This document shows, one piece after another, positions 10,291 to 20,182 of a stretch of 64,000 nucleotides of DNA. This DNA is from Nipponacmea schrenckii (lineage: Eukaryota > Mollusca > Gastropoda > Lottiidae). Under the pieces are notes generated by a model that ran no database searches, was not told where the DNA came from, and saw nothing but the letters and a program-made list of their open reading frames with translations. Made by a program: the position numbers and the translations under genes. The stretch lies in assembly GCA_030562195.1 (NCBI GenBank), contig CM060199.1, positions 26,804,338 to 26,868,337 on the forward strand. Direction: 5' to 3'. The stretch's first letter is position 1. Every line of letters begins with the position of its first letter.

Positions 10291-13200
10291 CTACTCCTCA
10301 TCTTCATCTAAAATTATGTAATCGTAAAATTCGTAATTTTCAACCATATTAACTTCATCTTTATTATCATAAGGATACATAATGCCATTTCTGTTTGGTG
10401 CTTTTCTTTTAATCAAATTCAAATTATGTTTGAATACTTTCTTTTGTTTATCTTTCGGAATGACCACACCATCTGTAAAACTTTTTTTCCAAGGTTTATC
10501 GAATTCGTTTTCAATATCTTTTCCATTGGCTAATTTTAAATAATCTTCCACACTCAACTTTGATTTTGTATATCCTTTAAAAGTTTTCTTTTCCACTAAT
10601 TCTCCATTAGAAGTTAGAATGATATTGTATTTTACTTTTGGAGCTAAATATAAACCAAATATTATACCACCATCTCCATAATCATTCTTTCCTTTTCCAT
10701 ATTCCGTTTCAGAAGTTAATCCAGCTTTTTCTAAAATATCCCAATTCTTATCTGATATGTATAAGCTACCGGTATCAGTATAATATATTTCTGGTTTTTT
10801 AAAACCATCAATAACATGAATAAAATTATTCATTATTCGTTTGCTTTGTGCTAAGATGAATGAACCCAAGTGACTCGGAGTTAATCTTGTTGTTTTTGTT
10901 GGTTTTGTTGGTTTGATAATTTCAGGTTGTTCCTTTTCTTTTTCCACTATATATTGTTGTTCATTTACTTTTTCATAACGTTTTATATTTGAATCGAAAT
11001 TTACTTTAAGAGTATCTTCAGACCATAAATGAAATTCTGTATTTATATATTTCTGAACAGTTTTTCCGTACAAAGAATTACCCAATAATTTCATACAGTC
11101 GCTGCCAACTAAATTTCCCTGTTGTTTATATTTGTTTCTTTCTTCTTTTAAAGTTAAAACATAGTCTATAAAAGGAGGTGTTTTGAAATTTTCTTCATAG
11201 ACTATCCCATCTAATATTTTGATAATGTTTCCACCAGCTCGAACAATTTCCTGTATGTCAACAGAAGTGAGAACGTCATTACAAAATCCATTTCTAAATC
11301 TTATCTTATCACCAGATTTTTCTTTAGGTTTATCATCCTCTATAACAGTGTAAGTTATTTTGTCTTTGGCTGGTATTGGTTGAAAAAACATATTATCTGG
11401 ATACTCAAACCATGCAGATAAAATAGCACACCTTGGTCTAAATTGTTGTTCATTGAAAAGCTTTACAAATTCTACCTTTTTACAATCTTGTATAGCTTTT
11501 GATGATTCAGTTTTTGGGTATTCACCATCATACATAGCAGAGGCATAAAGACCGTTAGCGTCAAATGCCATTAATTTAGAACAAGAGACTTTCTTCAACT
11601 CTTCGTTAAAATCTTTAGAAGACTGTTGGTATTTTTTGAATAACTCAATTATATCAGACTCAGTTGTATTTAAATGATGTTGTAGTACTTTACAAATTTC
11701 ATCTAATTTATCCGATTTGAATTTTATTATTTTTGCAGAAACTCTACCTCCTTTTGCAGAACGTCTGACAAAATGTCTGATGAATGGATCTACGTGAGAA
11801 TATACTTTTTCTCCTTTATACAGATGATACCAACCTTTAAGAGATAAGGCTGGAGCTGTTGAATTATTTATTACACTTTGATTTATCATAGATGTCATGA
11901 CTTGATTGTAGTTGATCAAACATACACCTAAACATATTGTATCTCTTTTAGCATAAGGTTCCCATTCTTCTCTTCGGGACTCCCAATTTGATTCGTTTAT
12001 AGACTCAATATCTAAATCAATCTTTCTTAAATTCATTGGTAATTCTGATGATTTTCCCCAATCTTTTAAACTTCTTGCTACATGTTGATATGAACAAGTG
12101 AAATTTAATTTTTGAAGATAATTGTTATCGTTGTTAAACTTCTTTTCATTATTCCATTTTTTCTGTAAAGACTTTTCTGTAAATATATTAGATATTGGTA
12201 AACGAAGTATGCCTCTTGTGGTTTTGAGAGGACAGTGAGTTAATTTGACATATTTTTAATAATAATCCAATTATCAAAACCACTACCGTTATGAGAAACT
12301 AAAGTTAATTGTTTTTGATCAACATTTCCTAAATATTTTAACATTTGATCTATACAATCTGTACCTACAAATATATGAACTATATTCATTATTTTTTCAT
12401 AAAATTCTTCAGGGACATTACCTGTGGGTTTTAGATCTGGAAAACGACAATTTATTCGTTCTAATATTTTTCGTAGCTTTTCCAAATTGACTAAAGAGCA
12501 TGCATATGGTATTGTTTTACCAGTTTCTTTTTCTGTATATGTCTCAGAATCCCAAGCATAAAGAGTTTCAGGTTGGGTGTTTTGTGACATGGAAGCTGGA
12601 TTAAATTCTGAAAAAGTTTAATGTTTTCGTTAACACAGGATTTCCATACTTGTTCATAGTTGTTTTCTATTTCTTTTATTCCTAAACTTTTCTTATATCT
12701 TTTTATCAAACAGAAATGATTACATGTATTTTGTAAATACAAAACCCATTATGATTGAGTGTTTATTTTTCTAGGATATAAAGTTCTATCTTTAGGATTA
12801 TAAATTTGGAACGAAGTTTTATTTTTTTCATTGAATTCCCCGATTCGAGCTTGAGTCATTATTCCCCTCCTATTATGTATTGAAAAGGAATAAATAAAAT
12901 CATTTTGTCAAATCACGTTTTAAAGCATGATTTACACACTTTATAAAACAAGCTCCGTCAGTTGGAATATAACAATATTCTCCAACGTATTCTTTGATGG
13001 TAAATAGCAATTGAGTTCCTTTACCTACGTTTGATCTTTTGATTGGTTTGAAATTGTCTGTACGATATATTATATGACCAGTAAAATACCAATCTGAACT
13101 ATCTGATTTTTCATTCATATTATCGACAACTCTGCCAATCATTGCCACATTAAAGAAAGCTAAAGTCATATTTTGTTTGAATTTTTCATCTTCGAAAATT

Positions 13201-13339
13201 TGTCCATCGATTTCAATTTGACCATTTAAAGTTTCAAACTCTTTAATTATATCAGAAATCACTTTCGCAAATAATTCATGGTCAATTTTTTTCTTCGGTT
13301 TTACAGCATTTGATTCTTTTTTTTAATTGGTTTAGTCAT
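10291..13339 (-). pseudogene. Protein-primed family B DNA polymerase (Polinton POLB)
   Basis: The gene starts at an ATG at 13337-13339 that overlaps the stop of the upstream ORF, and is broken into at least four frames (13262-12900, 12742-12491, 12590-12240, 12036-10291). N-terminal YIPTDGACFIKC is typical of Polinton polymerases. Exonuclease motifs are WDSETY (Exo I), HNGSGFDNW (Exo II) and YAKRD (Exo III). Polymerase motif A is FDANGLYASAM, motif B is KLLGNSLYG, and motif C reads YTDTGS where the family has two acidic residues, so a catalytic Asp is Gly (about 10763-10780). KVKY is the KxY motif. With frameshifts and this substitution the enzyme is dead. Confidence 0.85.
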
Positions 13340-13817
13340 GTTTCTTTTTCAATTTTTTATGCTCTATTTTTAAAGATTCAATTTTAATTAACAATTCATC
13401 GAATATTTCATTAAATTCTTCGAGTTCTTCTATGGTAATAATTTTGTCAGATTTGCTTCTTTCGACGAAAATAAATAATTTATCCAAATATGTTCGTATT
13501 AAATTTGATATGGTTTTGTAATATAATTTCTTTTTAGAGGTAAACACAATAGTAATTAAACCACATGATGCTGTTTGAATCGCTGCCAAAGCCCCTAAGA
13601 TAGATGGAATAAATATTGGAAGAGAAATACTTGCTGTTACAGTGGTTGCTGTTGCTATAGGACAAGCTGATATAACACTTACAGTTTTAAAAGTGGAGTC
13701 TATCCTACTCCAACATTTTGTTAACTTTTTGTAATGATTGAATTTTTCTTCTAACTCTTTTTGTTTTCGTATCATGACATCTTGTAAATTCTGTGTAGTC
13801 AAATCTTCAGTATTCAA
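13332..13817 (-). CDS. 161-aa Polinton protein with a hydrophobic central segment
   Basis: Uninterrupted from ATG 13817. Residues 1-35 are charged (MNTEDLTTQNLQDVMIRKQK). About residues 46-90 form a long hydrophobic stretch with AATATTVTAS-like small residues, consistent with one or two membrane helices. The C-terminus is a charged, probably coiled helix ending KKLKKKHD. The stop overlaps the polymerase B start. Copy 2 carries a decayed homologue at 23290-23755, so it is a conserved component of this Polinton family, possibly a virion membrane-active protein. No named family is recognised. Confidence 0.6.
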   Translation of the reverse strand: MNTEDLTTQNLQDVMIRKQKELEEKFNHYKKLTKCWSRIDSTFKTVSVISACPIATATTVTASISLPIFIPSILGALAAIQTASCGLITIVFTSKKKLYYKTISNLIRTYLDKLFIFVERSKSDKIITIEELEEFNEIFDELLIKIESLKIEHKKLKKKHD

Positions 13818-13886
13818 CTTTATGAATTAAATTAAGTGAATTTCTGATAAACCGATGGTTTTCTCAGAAATAAATATGTTATTGTT

Positions 13887-14728
13887 TTAATCTCTATAAC
13901 CAAGAAATTCTATAATAATTACTATATTTACTTGAACCACAACATTAACATTTTCAGGAAAATCATATTCCCCTGACCATTCACTTATACTTTCCATTTT
14001 AAAACGTGCAAAGAAATCTATATTATTTTTTTTTCTATTTGCAATGCGGGATTTGTTACAAATAATTTATTTACCTGAGATTTATGAACATCAGTTGAAG
14101 TAAAGATTTTATCAAAATTGAAATAAATTCTTATATATTCAAATTCTTTCCATTTTAAAAATGTATATGATTTTCTTCCTTCCTTTTGTAATTCCTTATT
14201 ATTTATCAAATTAAAAATTTGTGGTTTTTCATTTGTCATTAATACCAACTCAAGGAATAATAAACCATACTCGATAATAGTTAATACATCAGTTGGCTTA
14301 AGCTTTATTCTATATATTAAAATCCATAAACAAAATCTGAATCAATTTGTATTCTGTGAAAATAAAAAGTTTTGTCTAATAAATAATAATAAACATTTTT
14401 GATTTTATTAGTTCCTCCTTTTTATTGTAAAAAATTATCCAAGAAAAACTGCTCGACTTGAAGGAAACCCTTGAGAAAAAACGATTTGTTTTATTTTTAA
14501 TTTAAAGGGAAATTTTATAGTAATAACCGCTTCATTATGATCTGCTGAACTAGCAAGTTCAAATTTTGCAACGTTACTTTTCTCAAAAACAGCTTTAAAT
14601 TTAGATTGCTGAATTAACTTTCCTTTGTATTTTGCATCAAATCCATACTTTTCTAAAATACCATCATTAAAAGGTAAACTAAAATAAGTTTCTTTAGGTA
14701 GAAATTTTATATTAATTTCTTTAAACAT
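13887..14728 (-). pseudogene. Polinton structural-type protein, function unknown
   Basis: Two pieces: 14728-14435 (contains GILEKYGFDAKYKGKLIQQS and SKFKAVFEKSNVAKFEL) and 14260-13887 (contains FNLINNKELQ, YTFLKWKEF and EWSGEYDFPENV). In copy 2 the equivalent pieces lie in one frame separated by a single TGA (22532 onwards), so they are one gene of about 280 residues. Predicted beta-rich character and its place among virion genes suggest a penton-like or other minor capsid protein, but that is inference. Frameshifts occur near 14435 and 14018. Confidence 0.45.
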
Positions 14729-14753
14729 CTTTTCATTTTTTATGTGTCTTGAC

Positions 14754-15483
14754 TCAATGTTTTTTATCTAATTCAGATATGGATGATTTTAATCCTTCTA
14801 AGTGTGCTTTATCTACAACATTAGCTAATTGCTGCTCGATATAGGTTTTAATTTCTGTTAGTTCATTGTTATCATTAAGTTTAGTTTCTAGATCAGATAA
14901 TTCTTGTTTTAATTTTTCTTCGCTTATACCTGGTTTAATATTAGCTATTAGTTGTTTTACATTTGATTTTTGATTGGTAATTTTATCATCTAATTGGGTT
15001 ATTAATAAATTTAAATTTTGTACTTGAGTTTTATCGGCTACACTAACTAATTGTTGTTGAATATAGGTTTTAATACCGTTTTAATTTAAGTTTTGTAATT
15101 TTTTCGTATAGTTGTGATATAAATAAATTTATTATGTCCAACTGAGTTTTATCGACTATATTAGCTAATTGTTGTTGATAACTTTCTAGTTTTTTATGAT
15201 GTGAGTTTAAAAGTTTTTGGTGATTTTCTAATTGGTTTTTACTATCTTTATCTAATACAGTTCTTTTTTGATGTAAACTTTTAGTTGTTTGAGTTAAATA
15301 AGCTTTTTTAATTGCATCTTTTTTCTGTTGAGGAAATCTTAAATTAGTTATTTTGAAATTATTCATATCTATATCACCTTGAAGTGTGTCTCCAGTTTGA
15401 TCTACAAAATATGGGTTGAATTTATTAAGCGTTAATGTAGGAGCTTCATTCTTTAAGTTTCCTAGACCAAATGTATTTGCCAT
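14754..15483 (-). pseudogene. Fibre-like coiled-coil protein (Polinton)
   Basis: ATG at 15481-15483 (MANTFGLGNL). The N-terminal domain includes GDIDMNNFKITNLRFP, a motif style seen in trimeric fibre and tail proteins. It is followed by coiled-coil repeats of about 75-80 residues with the signature QQQL...VDKTQL.NL. The frame breaks near 15075, apparently by a slip between two repeat units, then continues in another frame with GISEEKLKQEL to the stop at 14754. Copy 2 has three units of the same repeat. A spike or fibre role is inferred from fold and context. Confidence 0.55.
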
Positions 15484-15487
15484 TTTT

Positions 15488-15900
15488 TTAAACAAGTTTT
15501 AATACTATTTGCTCAAATGGTTTACCTAAACTTAATTGATATAAAACCCAAAGAGAAAGTTGACCACAAAATTTATCTCCTGGTTTTTGAATTTGAAAAG
15601 TAGAACATTTTATTGGACCATAATTTAAATCAATAATTTCTTAAGTTGGATCTTATTCATACGAATCGAAAAAAACATCGAATCCACTTTGAATAAAGCA
15701 GAATGATGAACGCATTTTTGATCTGAAGTATGAATATTAGTTATAGCATAAAACTTTGTTGTATTTTTAAGAGATGATATTTCATCACGCATACAATAGT
15801 AAAAGGGTTTTATGTTTAATTCTTCTGCCCATCTGATTAATTGAAAATTTGTGGTAGTATCAGTTCCATATTTTTGTAAGAATTCTTCGAAAGTAATCAT
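15488..15900 (-). pseudogene. Adenain-like cysteine protease (Polinton PRO)
   Basis: Starts ATG 15898-15900 (MITFEEFLQKYGTD). The catalytic His lies in CVHHSALFK. A one-base error in a T-run near 15667-15672 shifts the frame, so the Asp motif (FDSY in the other frame) is lost from the main ORF. The C-terminal part in the shifted frame has KPGDKFCGQLSLWVLY, which carries the catalytic Cys, and ends at 15488. In relatives this protease matures the capsid. Its stop lies 5 bp from the fibre ATG. Confidence 0.65.
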
Positions 15901-15903
15901 TTT

Positions 15904-16786
15904 TTAAAAATCAGTATTGTGAAGTTCGTTTTGATAAAATCTGCCCAAGATTTCTTCACCATGTAAATCTTCTAAACTGTAAGTTGGTGGTGAAGTTTTA
16001 TTAACTTTATCAATAATAAAGATTTCATTCGTCCAATTTCCAACATAACCTTTTTCAAATTTACTTTTATATTTATAAATACGAACTCGATCTCCAACTT
16101 TAAATTTTAGTTTGATATTTAAATTCTCTTTTTCAAAATTGTTTTGTGTGTTAATTGATTCTATAATATCTGGATTTTTTGAAGCTTCTGTAGGAGTAAC
16201 TTTTATAGATGAATGAATTTTATTATTATATTCATCGACACCAATGGGTAATATTTTAAGCCATTTTTGAGAATTCAATTCTGTGAACTTTTTGAATAAT
16301 TTGTTTTTTAGAGTTCTGTTAAATCTCTAAATTACTACAGCTTTACCTTCGTTATATGTACTGTAAATTTCAAACCCTAGAGATTTCATATTTTTATTAT
16401 AAAATTCTGTTCCTTGAACTTTTTGGGTTTCATAATTGTTTCAAATGCTTTTTTAACAGTTAGACCCGTTTTGTTTTTTAGAGAAATTACCCAAGCGTAT
16501 CTTGTATATAAATCTATAACTGTTAAACAATATTTATAGCCTCTTTTTGGGGGCATATTAATTAAATCTGCAGACCATATATCGTCTTTAGCAAATACTT
16601 TCACTTTTAAAAATTTTTTAGTTTTTCTGAATTCTTTATGAATTTCATCTGCTATTCCCATACCCAATTTAATTTTTGATTTTAACAATCTTATGATTGG
16701 AATAGATTCTAATTCTTTAATCATTTGTTTATCTGCTTCATGTTGAAATTGTAAGTCTTCTTTTCTGTATAGTTTGTCGTGTTTAA
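15904..16786 (-). pseudogene. PLA2 C-terminal part fused to a retrovirus-like integrase (Polinton)
   Basis: From the piggyBac edge at 16786 the frame reads KHDKLYRKEDLQ (PLA2 catalytic His-Asp), runs through GMGIADEIHKEF without a stop, and enters the integrase core with DDIWSADLINMPP (first catalytic Asp) and YCLTVIDLYTRYAWV. Near 16405 a deletion and frameshift removes the segment with the second Asp. The third catalytic residue, expected before RFNRTLK, is a TAG at 16327-16329. The C-terminal part (16278-15904) has an SH3/chromo-like GDRVRIYKYKSKFEKGY. Compared with copy 2, twelve codons before IIRLLKSK are missing. The integrase cannot be active. Confidence 0.8.
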
Positions 16787-16800
16787 CCCTTTCTATCCCA
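16783..16800 (+). repeat. TTAA target site plus left TIR of piggyBac-1
   Basis: TTAA (16783-16786) followed by CCCTTTCTATCCCA (16787-16800). The reverse complement is at 19939-19952, followed by TTAA. TTAA duplication and CCC-starting ends are diagnostic of piggyBac. Confidence 0.95.
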
Positions 16801-17481
16801 GTGTTGCCAATTGGCACATGCATATTTGTAAGCTTTTTGTTACATAAAATATCAATAAAACTTCGTTTCGCTTGTGTAATCCTGTTCTTAAATTTTATTT
16901 TGCCACAATGCTAATGTTTCATATCCTATTATTTCAAATCCGGATTTTTACTGCAGCCAAGATGGCAGCCTCCATGTTTTCTGCTAAAATTTATGTTTTC
17001 ATCCTGTAAAAAAGGTTTGTATTGTTCCCTTTTTTCTTTATACTTCTGATTTAACAATAGTTTATGATAAAAAACATTCTGCTGAGCATAACTGGCATAA
17101 AAAATGTTGATAAATTGAGTTCCTATGTACAATTTTTCAAAAAATAGTCTACATGTAGCCATTTGGCATCATTGGGAAGATTCGGTAAAAATGTGTAAGT
17201 AAACGCATATCAGACATTTGGTTTAGAACCTGAATATCCCGACTTTAGAGTTTAAGTGTATAAGTATAATGACGATTAGCAAATAATATGTATTAGATTG
17301 GTTATCATGCAGACCAATATTTTTCTTTCAAAGTTGCAATATCTACATAATATAGGCCCGTTTCTTACCATTCACTCGCCCTGCTCCCCATCTCTAAAAG
17401 TTATTACATTTTATGTCTTGAATTGTAATCTTATAATTCCTGCATTTCGTTTTAAGAATGTTATTTTAAAACATTTCAGAT

Positions 17482-19179
17482 ATGCCTCCAACTGGAAAAA
17501 AGATTCCGTTTGATGAAGCCTTACGTCTGGTGACTCTTCCAGAAGGCGACATATCAGAATATTCGGATTCTGATTCGGATTGGGGCCCAGATGCAGATGA
17601 TGAAATTGAGCCTGATTTGAGTGAATTGGATACATCAGCGACAAATTGTGATACATCAACCAGGAGCAGACAGTATGTTTGGCGTAAAAAGGATTTTGAA
17701 ACTCCTCAGAATATTGCCTTCCAAGACAGATTACAGGATGTTCATGTTGATAATCAAACGCCATATGAAATTTTCAACAAATTCATGGATGAAACTATAT
17801 TTCAAAATATAACAGATCAGTCAAACTTATATGCTCACCAGAAAGATGGAGTTATTCTTGACACTTCCAATGATGAAATGCATAAATTTATTGGGATGTT
17901 AATACACATGAGTGTCATACCAATGCCATCCAAAAGAATGTATTGGGAAAGAAGAACAAGATATCCTCAAGTTGCAGATGTGATGTCTCGTAATAGATTT
18001 GATAGACTTTTTCAATATTTTCATGTGAATGATAATGCAAAGATGAAACAACCTGGTGATCAATACTATGATAAGCTTTTTAAAATTCGTCCACTTATTG
18101 ATAGTGTTAAACAAAATTTTTCTACTATTTCTCCTGAAGAACATCAAAGTATTGATGAACAGATGATACCTTATAAGGGCAAGAGTTCTTTAAAACAGTA
18201 CAATAAGAGTAAGCCTCATAAGTGGGGTTATAAAGTGTTTACCAGAGCTGGAGCCTCAGGAATTTTACATGATTTTGAAATTTACCAAGGCAAAGGTACT
18301 TGTTTGGACAGATCTTCTAATTTAGGTATTAGTGGAGATATTGTTATTAGGTTAACACAAGGTCTTGAAAATGATAAGAACTACAAGCTGTTTTTTGATA
18401 ATTGGTTCTCAAGTATTGATTTGGTGGCAGTCCTGTTATCTAAGGGTTTTCACTCTGTTGGTACCATTCGTCAAAATAGGCTACGTGGTTGTGTTTTGAA
18501 GTCGGAAAAGGTTTTAAAATCTGAAGGGAGAGGTTCGTTTGATTATACTGTAGAAAATACTCATAATTTGGCTGTAGTTAGATGGTTTGACAGTAAACCT
18601 GTAACATTAGTATCATCTTATGCCTGTATTGAACCCTTGGATCAGGTCAGGAGATATGACCGAAAAAGCTCATCTCACATGAATATACCTAGACCACACA
18701 TTATTACAGAATACAATAAGTTTATGGGCGGAGTCGATCTTTGTGATATGCTCCTTGAATTATATCGCATTGATTTACCGATGAAGAAATGGTATTTCAG
18801 AATAATATTCTACCTAATAGATGCAGTTATTGTAAATTCTTGGTTGTTATACAGGCGCAATTTATTAGAGAGTGACGAAAATTCTAAACACATGTCTTTG
18901 AAAGATTTTAAGCTCGATGTGGCATCTGCATTGATATTAATTAATCAAAAGAAACACAGGCATTCTTGCCTTCAAGAAATCCAGGTATACAATCGCAGAC
19001 CAGTAACTCCCATTCCTGTTTCTGATGTGCGATATGATTCTGTAGATCACTGGCCAATTCATAGTGAACAAAAGAAAAGATGTAGAAACTGCACAGATGG
19101 ATTTAGTAGAACAAAATGTGATGTTGTTTTATGCTTGAACAAGACAAATAATTGTTTTGTTGATTTTCATGTAAGATAA
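17482..19179 (+). CDS. piggyBac transposase, intact
   Basis: 565 codons from ATG 17482, with a possible splice acceptor ACATTTCAG just before it. It has an acidic N-terminus (SEYSDSDSDWGPDADDE) and the DDE_Tnp_1_7 core with catalytic Asp in SIDEQMIPYKG (D225), FFDNWFSS (D306) and FMGGVDLCDM (D419, D422). A C-terminal Cys-rich zinc domain starts at about residue 533 (RCRNC, KCDVVLC). In known piggyBacs this enzyme cuts and pastes at TTAA without leaving a footprint. Length and all motifs match an active family member, and there is no stop or frameshift. It may be functional, though that is untested. Confidence 0.95.
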   Translation: MPPTGKKIPFDEALRLVTLPEGDISEYSDSDSDWGPDADDEIEPDLSELDTSATNCDTSTRSRQYVWRKKDFETPQNIAFQDRLQDVHVDNQTPYEIFNKFMDETIFQNITDQSNLYAHQKDGVILDTSNDEMHKFIGMLIHMSVIPMPSKRMYWERRTRYPQVADVMSRNRFDRLFQYFHVNDNAKMKQPGDQYYDKLFKIRPLIDSVKQNFSTISPEEHQSIDEQMIPYKGKSSLKQYNKSKPHKWGYKVFTRAGASGILHDFEIYQGKGTCLDRSSNLGISGDIVIRLTQGLENDKNYKLFFDNWFSSIDLVAVLLSKGFHSVGTIRQNRLRGCVLKSEKVLKSEGRGSFDYTVENTHNLAVVRWFDSKPVTLVSSYACIEPLDQVRRYDRKSSSHMNIPRPHIITEYNKFMGGVDLCDMLLELYRIDLPMKKWYFRIIFYLIDAVIVNSWLLYRRNLLESDENSKHMSLKDFKLDVASALILINQKKHRHSCLQEIQVYNRRPVTPIPVSDVRYDSVDHWPIHSEQKKRCRNCTDGFSRTKCDVVLCLNKTNNCFVDFHVR

Positions 19180-19938
19180 GTGGTAGAGATTTAGTGACCA
19201 TTGTTTTGTTGGTTTCCACAATAATTAACATCTCAGAGTCAAAGTTGTCAGGGCATGCTTATCCTTACGTCCATGTTGGTTTATATTTCGTTTACTTTTG
19301 CATGACACATCTCGATCGTCTATATCATTTTAACTCAAGTTTGATGAATTGGGTATTTTTGGGTCATTGAGTCGTTTGGTCTTTTAAAATGATCCTTGTT
19401 GAATTTATTCTACAAATGTAACTTTTTTTCCTAATATATTCATATTGTTGCTGTTATGATACTATGTTTTATGCAAAAATTTGTTGTTTTTTTTTGCAAT
19501 TGTCTATGTTTAATTTATTTTACATTTGCAATAATTATTAACTTATTTATTTATATTGTTGCTGTTAATTATAAAATGATCTCAAAAAAATTGTTGTTGT
19601 TATTTTTTAAGAGGGGGAAAGGGTCACATCTGATAAATTATATTGAGGGAACTATGGTATTTACTCAAAACTATGGTGTTGATGCTTATATGCCAAATTA
19701 AATTGAAGAATGTTTTCCAGATCCCTATCCAAAAGACTAAAAGTGTACTTAATGAAAAACTCAACTTTTGATATGTTTGTCAAAAGTAACCTTGTCAGCC
19801 CAATGTTGCCAAATGGCAACGAGCTGTAATTTTGCCAAAAATGTGAAAAATTCGAAAATGCTTGCATTTTTGTTTAAAGTAGTCCACTACTAGATATATC
19901 TGAAAATATAATGTTTTGGAGACAAATAGAAGGCATGA
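19180..19938 (+). other. piggyBac-1 3' non-coding end
   Basis: AT-rich 3' untranslated and subterminal sequence between the transposase stop and the right TIR. The small ORFs at 19456-19701 and 19661-19867 have no domain. The GTTGCCAAATGGCAAC palindrome near 19803 is the only clear motif. Confidence 0.6.
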
Positions 19939-19956
19939 TGGGATAGAAAGGGTTAA
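19939..19956 (-). repeat. Right TIR of piggyBac-1 plus TTAA
   Basis: TGGGATAGAAAGGG (19939-19952) then TTAA (19953-19956), a perfect reverse complement of the left end. Confidence 0.95.
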
Positions 19957-20182
19957 GTGCAGCAGCATCAACTCTATTAACTGGTTCTTCACCTGGTTTT
20001 GGATTATCATTTTCATCCAATCGTAAATCTAACCTAGTTCCCGGCCCAGTGTAATTATGACCTGGGAGATGTTTCTCACCTTTATATTTAGCCCATGGAA
20101 AACAGTGAAGTTTAGTTAGAGATTTTTGAACGTCTCCTGATCCGAAATATGCTGTAGGGGAGTGAATGTTTATTAAAGACAT
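19957..20182 (-). pseudogene. Parvovirus-like phospholipase A2 domain, N-terminal half
   Basis: ATG 20182 (MSLINIHSP). It encodes the PLA2 calcium-binding loop in NYTGPGTRLDLRLD and continues to NRVDAAAL, where piggyBac-1 begins. The catalytic HD is on the other side of the transposon at about 16775-16780. In parvovirus capsids and some adintovirus-like elements this domain acts on phospholipids during entry. Here the gene is split and cannot make the whole domain. Confidence 0.85.

Larger units (their letters stand above)
16787..19952 (+). mobile_element. Complete piggyBac transposon (piggyBac-1, 3166 bp)
   Basis: 14-bp perfect TIRs (16787-16800 and 19939-19952), TTAA on both sides, and an intact transposase ORF. 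Inside the left TIR is the palindromic TTGCCAATTGGCA, and inside the right end a related GTTGCCAAATGGCAAC (about 19803-19818). It is inserted in the PLA2 gene of Polinton copy 1 at a TTAA that is still empty in copy 2 (around 21471). Confidence 0.95.
10291..20182 (-). mobile_element. Polinton/Maverick-type element, copy 1 (decayed)
   Basis: Minus-strand gene order from 20182 downward: PLA2 domain, integrase, cysteine protease, fibre-like coiled coil, structural-type protein, membrane protein, protein-primed DNA polymerase B. This set defines a Polinton/adintovirus-like mobile element that replicates with its own polymerase and integrates with a retrovirus-like integrase. Every enzyme gene is broken. 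The piggyBac at 16787-19952 is inserted in it. Terminal inverted repeats were not identified, so the ends given are the coding limits. The capsid and ATPase genes at 983-4646 may be the rest of this copy or a separate remnant. Confidence 0.75.

Noticed and set aside
19456..19701. Hydrophobic 81-codon ORF after the piggyBac transposase
   Set aside because: T-rich untranslated sequence reading as Phe/Leu/Ile; no start context or domain.
10291..20182. A free or intact integrated virus
   Set aside because: Polymerase, protease, integrase and PLA2 genes are all broken, another transposon sits in it, and the copies are old and diverged. It is a decayed Polinton-type element.
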